From Nonomuraea jiangxiensis (GTDB lineage: Bacteria > Actinomycetota > Actinomycetes > Streptosporangiales > Streptosporangiaceae), in contig NZ_FNDJ01000005.1 of the NCBI RefSeq assembly GCF_900099965.1, forward strand, positions 1-64,000: 64,000 nt of DNA, read 5' to 3'. How positions within the stretch are numbered: the first letter of the stretch is position 1; every line of letters starts with the position of its first letter. A program made the position numbers and the translations under genes. Positions 27,411 to 35,427 of this stretch are shown here, in pieces. Below the pieces are notes generated by a model. That model saw only the letters and a program-made list of their open reading frames with translations. It did not search any database and was not told where the DNA came from.

Positions 27411-27629
27411 TCAGCAGCAGCAGTCGTGGCACAGTTGCTCGCAGCTGGTCGCCCAGTCGCAGGACCGGTAGTACGTGCAGCGGCTGGGGCTCCACTGGCG
27501 GCAGTAATAGCAGCACGATCCGACGCAACTGCGTAGGGTGCCCTGGCAGGGAGGGGCGGCCGCGGCCGAAGCCTTGGGCAGGAGCTGGTCGAGCATCCAG
27601 TTACCGAGTGAGTTGATTTTGTTGATCAT
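27411..27629 (-). CDS. Cysteine-rich peptide precursor (12 Cys), candidate ribosomally made modified or disulfide-rich peptide
   Basis: 72 residues. The leader-like N terminus MINKINSLGNWMLDQLLPK is amphipathic, not a Sec signal. ASAAAAPP (20-27) offers small-residue sites for a type I signal peptidase. Residues 28-72 hold 12 cysteines (28, 35, 39, 40, 43, 51, 57, 63, 67, 70, 71, 72), ending HDCCC, plus two Trp (46, 59) and four Tyr. ATG 27629 has an excellent GGAGGAGA seven bases upstream. Twelve cysteines allow six disulfides, the number in the small subunit of methylamine dehydrogenase, whose maturation needs MauE/MauD. The downstream genes supply a MauD-like redoxin, an exporter and, convergently, a signal peptidase. 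Function unknown: antimicrobial, metallophore or enzyme-subunit roles are all possible. Confidence 0.82.
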   Translation of the reverse strand: MINKINSLGNWMLDQLLPKASAAAAPPCQGTLRSCVGSCCYYCRQWSPSRCTYYRSCDWATSCEQLCHDCCC

Positions 27630-27645
27630 TTGCTCTCCTCCGGAG

Positions 27646-27716
27646 ATGGGCCTTGCTTCTACTGCGTCCTTCGCATGAATATGGGCCCTTTCTCAGCGGG
27701 CCGATGAGAATGGGCC
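27646..27716 (-). repeat. Three direct copies of GGCCCAT upstream of the peptide gene
   Basis: On the plus strand ATGGGCC occurs at 27646-27652, 27681-27687 and 27710-27716, spaced 35 and 29 bases (about three helical turns). The last two share a longer context, ATGA-NN-ATGGGCC. They lie 17-87 bases before the peptide start and may be regulator sites. The rest of 27717-28210 shows no convincing gene. Confidence 0.4.
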
Positions 27717-28210
27717 TCTGATGCATTCCGGCATGCAACCGGAGGCATGATCGAACATCACCGGATCATCGTGGCATGGCAATGGCACGCATCCTTGACT
27801 GTCCGTGCCAGGTCGGTGTTCCGTCCGTGCCGAGGGCGCGGGCCTGGTCGGTTTCAGCCGCGCGGCGTGCTACCCGCTGCGACCGCGGACTCCTCAAGCC
27901 GTCCACTGACGAGCGTCGCCCTGCTCTATCCGGCCATCCGGCTGTCGATCGCCGGGGACGTTGAGCGGGTCGTGCATCCGCTTGGTGGGGAGGGCACCTG
28001 TCGCGTGCGATCATAGTGTTCAGGTATGAATGCGACGTTTTCCTTGGCTCCTGATCTCGGCCGCCACGATCATCCGTGGCGCTGTCTGTGGCTGACAGGT
28101 TGCCGTCCGCCTCAACCGCAGCCGGCTCAAGCAGGCTTGGCCGCCACGTCGCTCATCGTCGGAACTCGGCCATCGGCGTTGCCGCCTCTAGGCGTGCATG
28201 AGGGGGATCA

Positions 28211-29659
28211 GTGCAGACGCTTGTGAGTACCAACGACATGCCGCCCGCCGAGCGGTTCGACCGCTGGTCGGACCACCTGTGGAAAGTGATCGCGCCGATG
28301 CGGGTCCGCTGCGACGATCCGCAGACGTTTCAAGGGCACATCGCTGGAATGGATCTCGACACCGTCCAAATCTCGTCCGTGACGTCGACGCCGTGCGACG
28401 GCCGGCGTACCAGGCAGATGATCCGCCGGTCCGATCCGGAGAGGTTCCAGCTCGCGTTCGACCAGTACGGCAGCACCACCATCTCGCAGGACCGCCGGAC
28501 GGCGCAGGCCAGGCCGATGGACCTCGTACTCTTCCACACCTCACGGCCGAGTGAGGCGGCGACTTTCGACGTCGGCACCCGCGGCATCATGGTGGTATTC
28601 CCGGGGGACTTGCTGCCGCTTCCGTCGCGGAAACTGGAGCGGCTGACCGCCACGGTGCTGCCCGGAGGGGGCAGGGTGGGCAGGCTGCTCACCGGTTTCC
28701 TGTCCAGCCTGGTCGCCGGCGGCCCGGCGTACGGGCCGGCCGACCGGATGCGACTCGGCGTTGTCGTGGCCGATCTGATGACGGCGCTGCTCGCCCACCA
28801 CCTTGACGCGGAAGACAATCTGCCGAGGGAGGTCAGGGAGCGGAGCCTGCTCCTGCGAGTGCGCGCCTTCATCCAGCAGCACCTGGCCGATCACGACCTC
28901 TCACCGGCCACCGTCGCGGCCGCCCACGGTCTCTCGGTGCGTTCACTCCACCGGCTGTTCGCGGAAGAGAACGCCGGCGTCGCGGCGTTCATCCGTGCCG
29001 AGCGACTGGCACGCTGCCGACGCGATCTCGCCGACCCGGCCCGCGAGGGCGTGCCGATCCATGCTGTCGCCGCACGCTGGGGGTTTTTCGAGTCCGCGAG
29101 TTTCACCCGTGCCTTCCGTGCCGCCTTCGGTGTCACCCCCCAGGAATTCCGGCGCGCGGCGGCCCAGGGCCGGCTACCTGAAGACGGCGCCCGACCTGTC
29201 GGCACGCGACAGGACTCATCAGCGGACCATCCACCGCTGGCCCCAGTAAGTGCCGCAGACGTACTGCCGCAGCGCAGCAACCAGGAGCTGACCAGAGCCA
29301 ACCGGGACCTGACCAAGGACCTGGCCGTCGCCCGCGCCCAGGCGGAAGCCGCCGAACAGGCCGCGGCCACCGCCGAAGCCGCCGCCGGCCAAGCACGCGC
29401 CGAGCTGGATCGCGAGCGTGAGCAGCACGCCGGCGAGGCCGACCGGCTGCGCCAAGAATTGGACCGGGCCCGCACTGAGCTGGCCCAGGCCCGCGAACGG
29501 CACACGGCGGAGACCGACCGGCTGCGTGAGGACCTGGCCGCCGTACGGGAGCAACTCGGCGACGTGCGCGGGCGGCTCACCGCCGCCCAGGCGGAGGCGA
29601 GGACCGTCCGGCAGCAGTCCGCAGGCACGCTACCGGCGACTACACCGTCGCCGAACTGA
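28211..29659 (+). CDS. AraC-family regulator with C-terminal coiled-coil extension
   Basis: 482 residues. Residues 1-205 are an AraC-binding-like cupin domain (FDRWSDHLWKVIAPMRV, RFQLAFDQYGSTTISQDRRTAQARPMDLVLFHTSRP). Residues 217-318 are the double helix-turn-helix: LSPATVAAAHGLSVRSLHRLFAEE and IHAVAARWGFFESASFTRAFRAAFGVTPQEFRR. AraC proteins of this class normally end near residue 325. Here a further ~155 residues follow, of which 355-468 are heptad-rich, highly charged coiled coil (RLRQELDRARTELAQARERHTAETDRLREDLAAVREQL). GTG 28211 has GGGGG five bases upstream. The tail resembles the coiled coils of KfrA-like or recombinase-associated proteins and is followed by a recombinase-type HTH scrap, so a fusion by deletion is likely. 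Confidence 0.82.
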   Translation: MQTLVSTNDMPPAERFDRWSDHLWKVIAPMRVRCDDPQTFQGHIAGMDLDTVQISSVTSTPCDGRRTRQMIRRSDPERFQLAFDQYGSTTISQDRRTAQARPMDLVLFHTSRPSEAATFDVGTRGIMVVFPGDLLPLPSRKLERLTATVLPGGGRVGRLLTGFLSSLVAGGPAYGPADRMRLGVVVADLMTALLAHHLDAEDNLPREVRERSLLLRVRAFIQQHLADHDLSPATVAAAHGLSVRSLHRLFAEENAGVAAFIRAERLARCRRDLADPAREGVPIHAVAARWGFFESASFTRAFRAAFGVTPQEFRRAAAQGRLPEDGARPVGTRQDSSADHPPLAPVSAADVLPQRSNQELTRANRDLTKDLAVARAQAEAAEQAAATAEAAAGQARAELDREREQHAGEADRLRQELDRARTELAQARERHTAETDRLREDLAAVREQLGDVRGRLTAAQAEARTVRQQSAGTLPATTPSPN

Positions 29660-29740
29660 TGGGGGGTGTTCTCCGCTGGCCGCGCCACCGTCTACCGGGT
29701 CCTTGAGCGGGCGACAGGCGTCGAAGAAAGCACGCTGATC
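29635..29740 (+). pseudogene. Remnant of a resolvase/recombinase-type C-terminal helix-turn-helix
   Basis: Two adjacent frames read GDYTVAELMG and then VFSAGRATVYRVLERATG. Together these match the C-terminal HTH of serine recombinases (consensus YTVAELAELFGVGRATVYRALER), with a shift and loss of a few codons near 29664. It overlaps the end of the AraC-coiled-coil gene in another frame. The rest of the recombinase is absent, so this marks a former mobile element. Confidence 0.55.
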
Positions 29741-29794
29741 CGCTGGAACCCGTGGTGGCGGACAACGGCCTCGGGAAGCGGACAGACACCTCGT

Positions 29795-30184
29795 TCAGCC
29801 GTCGAGTGCGGCGAGTGCGCGGCGCGTGACATGGGGCGGGGCTGCCGCGATGACCCTGTCGAGTGCGCCCAGGGACGTCTGCAGGTCTGCGATCGACTGT
29901 GTGATCCTTTCTCGTTCCCGGTGAAGGTCGCCGAGCAGGTCTGAGCAGGTGGGGATCAGCCGGTCGCCGTCATCGCGCAGGCAAGGGAGGATCGTGGCGA
30001 TTGCGGAGGTGTTCAAGCCGGCGGCCAGGAGGCTACGGATACGGCGGACGGTGTCGATGTCCGCGTCGCTGTATTCCCGGTAACCACTGGGGAGCCGCTC
30101 GGGATGAAGCAGGCCCTGCTCCTCGTAGTAGCGCAACAGGCGCTCGTGAACGCCGGTCCGCCGTAACAGTTCGCCGATGCGCAT
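29795..30184 (-). CDS. MerR-family transcriptional regulator
   Basis: 129 residues. The MerR winged helix is at 1-70 (MRIGELLRRTGVHERLLRYYEEQGLL, SGYREYSDADIDTVRRIRSLLAAGLNTSAI) and a coiled coil at about 80-115 (DLLGDLHRERERITQSIADLQTSLGALDRVI). There is a single cysteine pair region (PCLRDD...PTCSD) that is not a known metal motif. ATG 30184 has AGGAGGGG just upstream. It is divergent from an MFS transporter; the gap contains a textbook MerR-type promoter facing the transporter, with a dyad inside a long spacer. Confidence 0.9.
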   Translation of the reverse strand: MRIGELLRRTGVHERLLRYYEEQGLLHPERLPSGYREYSDADIDTVRRIRSLLAAGLNTSAIATILPCLRDDGDRLIPTCSDLLGDLHRERERITQSIADLQTSLGALDRVIAAAPPHVTRRALAALDG

Positions 30185-30224
30185 ATCCCCTCCTGGTCTG
30201 CCCTGAGGAAGTCGCTGACACGAC

Positions 30225-30256
30225 TTGACTCTCACATCCATGTGAGACTTTAGCGT
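30225..30256 (+). promoter_or_regulatory. MerR-type promoter with overlong spacer and dyad
   Basis: TTGACT (30225-30230) is a good -35 box. Immediately after it is the perfect dyad CTCACAT-CC-ATGTGAG (30231-30246). A -10 candidate TAGCGT (30251-30256) gives a 20-base spacer, the unusual length that MerR activators correct by twisting the DNA. It faces the MFS gene at 30264. Only 7 bases lie between -10 and the ATG, so the transcript would be leaderless or nearly so. Confidence 0.65.
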
Positions 30257-30263
30257 CCTCACC

Positions 30264-31448
30264 ATGAGTAGGACTTTCGTGACGCTCGCTGCCCTATGTG
30301 TGAGCGTCTTCGTCGTCGGGACGTCGGAATACTTGATCTCCGGGCTGCTGCCCCAGGTCGGAGCAGACCTGAAGGTATCCGTGGGCATGGCCGGGCAAGC
30401 GGTCACCGTCTACGCGCTCGGAGTTGTGGTCGGTGGGCCCCTCGTGGCCGCACTCACCGCCGGGATGCCGCGTAAGGGGCTGGCGCTCGGTCTGATGCTG
30501 GTGTTCGCGGCGGGCAGCGCGATCAGCGCTCTGGCCCCCTCCTACGAACTGCTGCTGGTAGGGCGCCTGGTCTCGTCGTTCAGCCACGCCGCTTTCCTCG
30601 CCCTGGCGCTGGTGATGGCGACCAGTGTGGTGCCGACGGACAAGACCGGCACGGCGATCGCCACGGTCGCCTCCGGCTTCACCGTGGCGACCCTGCTCGG
30701 TGTGCCTTTGGGTGCGCTGCTGGGGGAGAGCGCCGGATGGCGCGCCCCGTTCGCCGTACTGACCGCACTGGCGTTGGCAGGGGTCGCGCTGCTCGCGGTC
30801 GTCCTGCCCGAACAGCCGGCCCCGGCCACGCGGCTGCAGGACGAGGTCCGCGTGGTGACCCGCCGCCCGGTCCTGCTGGCCATCGCCACCACCGCGGTCG
30901 GATTCTCCGGCGTCGCCATGGTGTTCACCTACATCGCCCCGCTGCTGACGCGCGTGTCGGGCTTCTCCTCCACGGCGGTCTCGGGGCTCTTGCTCACGTA
31001 CGGAGCAGGCGGCTTTCTCGGCAACCTCCTCGCCGGCCGACTGGCCGACAAGTCCATGAGCGCCACTGTACGCGGCGTCTTCGGCGGGCTGACCGGTGTG
31101 CTCCTCCTCATTCCGTTCGCCGTCGTCTGGCAGCCTTCCGCAGTGGCGGCGGTCCTGGTGCTCGGCCTGCTTGCCACCGCCACCATCGCGCCGCTGCAGG
31201 GGCTGATCCTGCGCCACGCGGGCGATGCGCCCACGCTGGCCGTCTCAGCCAATGTCGGCGCCTTCAACCTCGGCGCAGCCACCGGCTCGGCCATCGGCGG
31301 CGTCATCGTCTCGGCAGGTGCCTTGCGCTGGACCGGCCTGGCCGGCGCGGTGCTGAGCCTGGCGGGCCTGGCCCTGACCTACCTCGTCCTGCCCCGCACG
31401 TCCTCGGCCACGCGGCCGGCCGACGACGACGTCCCGGCCGCCGGCTGA
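30264..31448 (+). CDS. MFS transporter (DHA1, Cmr/AraJ-like)
   Basis: 394 residues, twelve predicted membrane segments. The first half has FVVGTSEYLISGLLPQVGADLKVSVGMAGQAVTVYALGVVVGGPLVAALTAGMPRKGL, the motif A-like loop and the antiporter region typical of DHA1 exporters such as Cmr, AraJ and NepI. The second half is complete to PRTSSATR. Substrates of the family include chloramphenicol, purine ribosides and arabinose-type sugars; none is indicated here. It is divergent from a MerR regulator and is probably induced by it through the promoter at 30225-30256. Confidence 0.9.
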   Translation: MSRTFVTLAALCVSVFVVGTSEYLISGLLPQVGADLKVSVGMAGQAVTVYALGVVVGGPLVAALTAGMPRKGLALGLMLVFAAGSAISALAPSYELLLVGRLVSSFSHAAFLALALVMATSVVPTDKTGTAIATVASGFTVATLLGVPLGALLGESAGWRAPFAVLTALALAGVALLAVVLPEQPAPATRLQDEVRVVTRRPVLLAIATTAVGFSGVAMVFTYIAPLLTRVSGFSSTAVSGLLLTYGAGGFLGNLLAGRLADKSMSATVRGVFGGLTGVLLLIPFAVVWQPSAVAAVLVLGLLATATIAPLQGLILRHAGDAPTLAVSANVGAFNLGAATGSAIGGVIVSAGALRWTGLAGAVLSLAGLALTYLVLPRTSSATRPADDDVPAAG

Positions 31449-31460
31449 CTCGCCACCGGT

Positions 31461-32082
<622 letters not shown>

Positions 32083-32212
32083 TGATGCCTTTTTGCGCTT
32101 TACGTGTTGTTTGTCTGGTTGACCAAGTGATGGTGTGAAGGAATTCGCCCGCGCCGAGACTCGGAGCGGGCCGGTCAGGACGGGGACGAGGAGAAGTCGG
32201 CAGGGGCGCTTG

Positions 32213-34270
32213 ATGGGAGGCAAAGCGGAGGACAACGCCTCCAGTGTCGTGTTGGTGGGTGTCTTCGATGTTGCTCCGGCGGGGGTGGCCGTAACCAGCG
32301 GGCCGGATCACCGGCTCGTCTACGTCAATGACGCCTACCGGGCCATCTTCGGCGAGCGTACGCTCGGCGTGCCCTTCCGTGAGGCGTTCGGCGATCTACT
32401 CCAGCGCGGTTACTTCTACCAGCTCGATCGCGTGTATACGACCGGGGAGTCGCTCTCCCTGCGGGAGATGCCCTTCCAACTGGGCGACGGCGTCCGCGAG
32501 CGCTACGCCTCCATCAGCATTTCGAAGGTCCCGTTGAGCGACGGTGTGCAGGGCATCCTCATGGTCGTCGCGGAGGTCACCAGCAACGTCGACTCCGCCC
32601 GCATGATCGACGAGTCGATCGCCGTGAGCCGGCACCGGTTCCTCCAGCGCTACCAGAGCCTCCTGCAGATCGAGACCGACGTCGTGTGGGTGATGGACCC
32701 CGCCGGTCAGGCGATCGAGCCGAGCCCCGGCTGGCAGCGGATGACCGGCCAGTCCTGGGACGAGTTTCGTAACGACGGCTGGCTGCAGGCCGTGCACCCC
32801 GACGACCGGGACGGGATCAGGCGGTTGTGGGACACGGTGAGACGCACGAGGGACTACTTCGACAGCGCCTACCGGCTGCGGATGGCTGACGGAACCTACC
32901 GGCACGTCCGCACTCGAGGCGCACCGGTGATCGACTGCGGGGAACTGATCGAGTGGGTCGGCACCTGCTCCGACGTCGAACAGGAATGGCAGCAGGAACG
33001 GCGCACCAGGCTCCTCGACCAGGCCGCCGCCGCCACCGCCAACATGGCCGACCTCGACGAGGTGCTGACCATGCTGACCAGCGTGATCGTGCCCAAGGTG
33101 GTCGACGGATGCGGGATCTACCTCGTCCCCGATTACGAGGGACGGCCGCCCTCCCCACTGGTCGTCGAGCGGATCGTGAGCATCGTGCGGGAGGACCTGC
33201 CGCGGGCACCCGAACCTGGCACGGTCGTCCTGGACGGACGGGGTTGTGCCTTCGCCCAGGCGGTCCGCACCCGGCGCCCGGTGCGCCGGGTCTTCCCAGC
33301 CGGCGACCCGCCGCCCGGCATGGCTCCGCCCGGGGCCGAGGAATGGTTCGCCGCCAGCGGCGCCAACAGCGTGGCCATGGTGCCGGTGATCGTCGACGAT
33401 TCCGTGGCCGCCGTCCTCGAAGCGGTGATCTGCGGCGACCGGGAGCCCATTGGCCAGGCCGACGTGGAGCTGCTGAATCAGCTGATCGAGCACGCGCACG
33501 CACATCTCAGCAACGCCATGCGGTTCCAGCGCACCCAGCGCGTCGCCCTCGCCCTGCAACACAGCCTGCTCCCCGACCCGCCCCAGGTGCCCGGCCTGGA
33601 GATCACCGTCCGCTACCGGCCCGGCACCACGGCGGCCGAGATCGGCGGCGACTGGTACGACTGTTTCCTCCTGCCCGGCGGCGCGGCCATCCTCACCATC
33701 GGCGACGTCGCCGGGCACGAACTGGCCGCCGCAGTGACCATGAGCCAGATCCGCAACATGCTCAGAGGGCTCGCCATGGACCGCGACGAGCCGCCCGGCG
33801 ACATCCTGCGCCGTCTCAACGTGGCCACAGAATCGCTGTCCGGCGAGGTCACGGCCACCTGCGTGCTCGCCCGCCTGGAATCATCCGCGCACGGCGACTG
33901 GCGGCTCACCTACTCCGTGGCCGGGCATCCACCGCCCCTGCTGGTCACCCGCGAGGGCGCGGCCCGCTATCTCGAAGGCGCCGTGGAGCCTCCGCTCGGC
34001 ATCGCCTCCGATCAGCCTCGCGCCAGCGCGGTGGCGTCCCTGCCCCCGGACAGCACCCTGCTCCTCTACACCGACGGCCTGATCAAGCACCCTGGCGAGC
34101 ACCTCGACCATGGCCTGACCCGCCTTCTGGGCAACGTCGCCCCGCTGGCCCGCGAACCCCTCGACGTCCTGTGCGACCAACTCCTCGCCCAGATGAACAC
34201 AACGAGGAAGGACGACATCGCGATGATCGCACTACGGCAACCCGACAGCCTCATGCGACCCGCAACCTGA
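32213..34270 (+). CDS. PAS-PAS-GAF-SpoIIE (PP2C-type) phosphatase, paralogue of 8917-10974
   Basis: 685 residues, the same length as the paralogue. Order: PAS-like (about 12-130, GVFDVAPAGVAVTSGPDHRLVYVNDAY), PAS/PAC (about 150-280, WQRMTGQSWDEFRNDGWLQAVHPDDR, GTYRHVRTRGAPV), GAF (about 295-450), SpoIIE PP2C (about 465-680: AEIGGDWYD, GDVAGHELAAAV, LLLYTDGLIK, KDDIAMIAL). Long blocks such as NAMRFQRTQRVALALQH are identical in both copies. ATG 32213 follows AGGGGCG; an in-frame GTG at 32135 lacks a good site. Likely acts on phosphorylated anti-anti-sigma proteins. The 31996-32212 stretch is AT-rich near 32080 and probably contains the promoter. Confidence 0.9.
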   Translation: MGGKAEDNASSVVLVGVFDVAPAGVAVTSGPDHRLVYVNDAYRAIFGERTLGVPFREAFGDLLQRGYFYQLDRVYTTGESLSLREMPFQLGDGVRERYASISISKVPLSDGVQGILMVVAEVTSNVDSARMIDESIAVSRHRFLQRYQSLLQIETDVVWVMDPAGQAIEPSPGWQRMTGQSWDEFRNDGWLQAVHPDDRDGIRRLWDTVRRTRDYFDSAYRLRMADGTYRHVRTRGAPVIDCGELIEWVGTCSDVEQEWQQERRTRLLDQAAAATANMADLDEVLTMLTSVIVPKVVDGCGIYLVPDYEGRPPSPLVVERIVSIVREDLPRAPEPGTVVLDGRGCAFAQAVRTRRPVRRVFPAGDPPPGMAPPGAEEWFAASGANSVAMVPVIVDDSVAAVLEAVICGDREPIGQADVELLNQLIEHAHAHLSNAMRFQRTQRVALALQHSLLPDPPQVPGLEITVRYRPGTTAAEIGGDWYDCFLLPGGAAILTIGDVAGHELAAAVTMSQIRNMLRGLAMDRDEPPGDILRRLNVATESLSGEVTATCVLARLESSAHGDWRLTYSVAGHPPPLLVTREGAARYLEGAVEPPLGIASDQPRASAVASLPPDSTLLLYTDGLIKHPGEHLDHGLTRLLGNVAPLAREPLDVLCDQLLAQMNTTRKDDIAMIALRQPDSLMRPAT

Positions 34271-34352
34271 TCAGCCCCAACGGCAGGCGCAAGGCTCACA
34301 ACCCCTCCCTCGCCAGCGTCCACCGCGCCCCCGCAACTATGAGGCGGCTCGG

Positions 34353-34784
34353 TCAGGTGCGCTCCAGGACGACCACGGGGATCTGCCTGCGGCTCCTGGC
34401 CTCATAGGTCCGGTAGAGCGGCGCGAGCTCGACCATCATGCGCCAGAGCCGCTCCCGCTCCGGCCCTTCGGCGGTACGGGCTCGGGCGATGAACCGCTCG
34501 CCGAGGATCTGCACGCCGACCTCCGGGTTGGCCACCACGTTGAGGTACCACGCGGGGTGCGTGCGAGTCACGGCCGAGCCGGACGCGATCAGGACATAGC
34601 GGTCGTCGTCCTCGCCGAAGAACAGCCCTGTACGCAGCCACCGGCCCGACTTCCTGCCCTTGACGGTGAGGACGAGGTTGGTCACGCCTCCTTCCAGGTA
34701 GCCGTCACGGCCGTTCGTGGCCAGATAGCGGCGAACGTGCTCGGCGACCGAGGGATCAGGGCTGTCGGCGACGTCGTCCCACAT
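34353..34784 (-). CDS. F420-/flavin-dependent nitroreductase-family protein (DUF385/DDN-like)
   Basis: 143 residues. The split beta-barrel pattern is clear: LVLTVKGRKSGRWLRTGLFFGEDDDRYVLIASGSAVTRTHPAWYLNVVANPEVGVQILGERFIARARTAEGPERERLW. The GRKSG and HPAWYLN motifs are those of deazaflavin (F420)-dependent reductases such as Ddn, an actinobacterial family acting on quinones or nitroaromatics. ATG 34784 has GGGAGAG six bases upstream. It stands alone. Confidence 0.9.
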   Translation of the reverse strand: MWDDVADSPDPSVAEHVRRYLATNGRDGYLEGGVTNLVLTVKGRKSGRWLRTGLFFGEDDDRYVLIASGSAVTRTHPAWYLNVVANPEVGVQILGERFIARARTAEGPERERLWRMMVELAPLYRTYEARSRRQIPVVVLERT

Positions 34785-35284
34785 CAGTGCTCTCCCGCAC
34801 CTGACGTCTTGGGTACGGAGGGCGGAGCCGCGTGCCGTTGAGCGGTGGAGGGTCGAGAAATCATCTGAGCGCCTTTTCCGTTTCTGGTCCGGCGCGTGCA
34901 GGGTGATGCGAAGGTCTGCGTCCGTCCCGCGGTGAGGAAGAACGAACTGGCCTCGGCTGTAAGTGAGCCGGGGCCTGAGTCGGGGAATGCGTGCGTGTGG
35001 TGCGCCCGTTCCGACCGACACACACAGAGTGCGGGCCTGGACTCGCGGTTTTCTGTCGGTCCGCTTTCGGCGCGCTGACACACCGGGCAATGACCACGCG
35101 ACCGTACGGCGAGTCCACGGGTGTTGGGTCCGCTTGCCGCCTGGCCGGCAGACGGTGGTGCCGGGGGGTCTTCGCCGACCGGGCCGCGCGCCTGCTCGGT
35201 GCGGCGTCCGCAGCCCGTGCCTCGGTGGGCGCGCCGCTGCCAGCGGCCGAGCGCGGTGACGTGGACCGGAGCACCCCAGCGCTG

Positions 35285-35367
35285 CGGGCGGGCGGGCTGC
35301 GAAGCCGGGCTCGGGCGGGCGGGCTGCGAAGCCGGGCTCGGGCGGGCGGGCTGCGAAGCCGGGCTCG
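35285..35367. repeat. 27-bp tandem repeat, three copies
   Basis: The unit is roughly GGCTGCGAAGCCGGGCTCGG plus CGGGCGG, period 27: the GCTGCGAAGCC core begins at 35296, 35323 and 35350. Copies are identical over the full period except at the edges. It lies in the 643-base gap between the DUF385 gene and ligA, where I see no convincing gene. Being a multiple of three it keeps frames open on both strands, which creates spurious open frames. Confidence 0.85.
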
Positions 35368-35427
35368 AACTGGGCACCGCCCTGAGCCTGGGGACCGACG
35401 CGGAGTTGTTCGACGCGTCGGTCGTCG

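Noticed and set aside
27730..28016. Short frames on both strands between the peptide gene and the AraC gene
   Set aside because: Arg/Pro-rich translations without motifs or convincing start sites.
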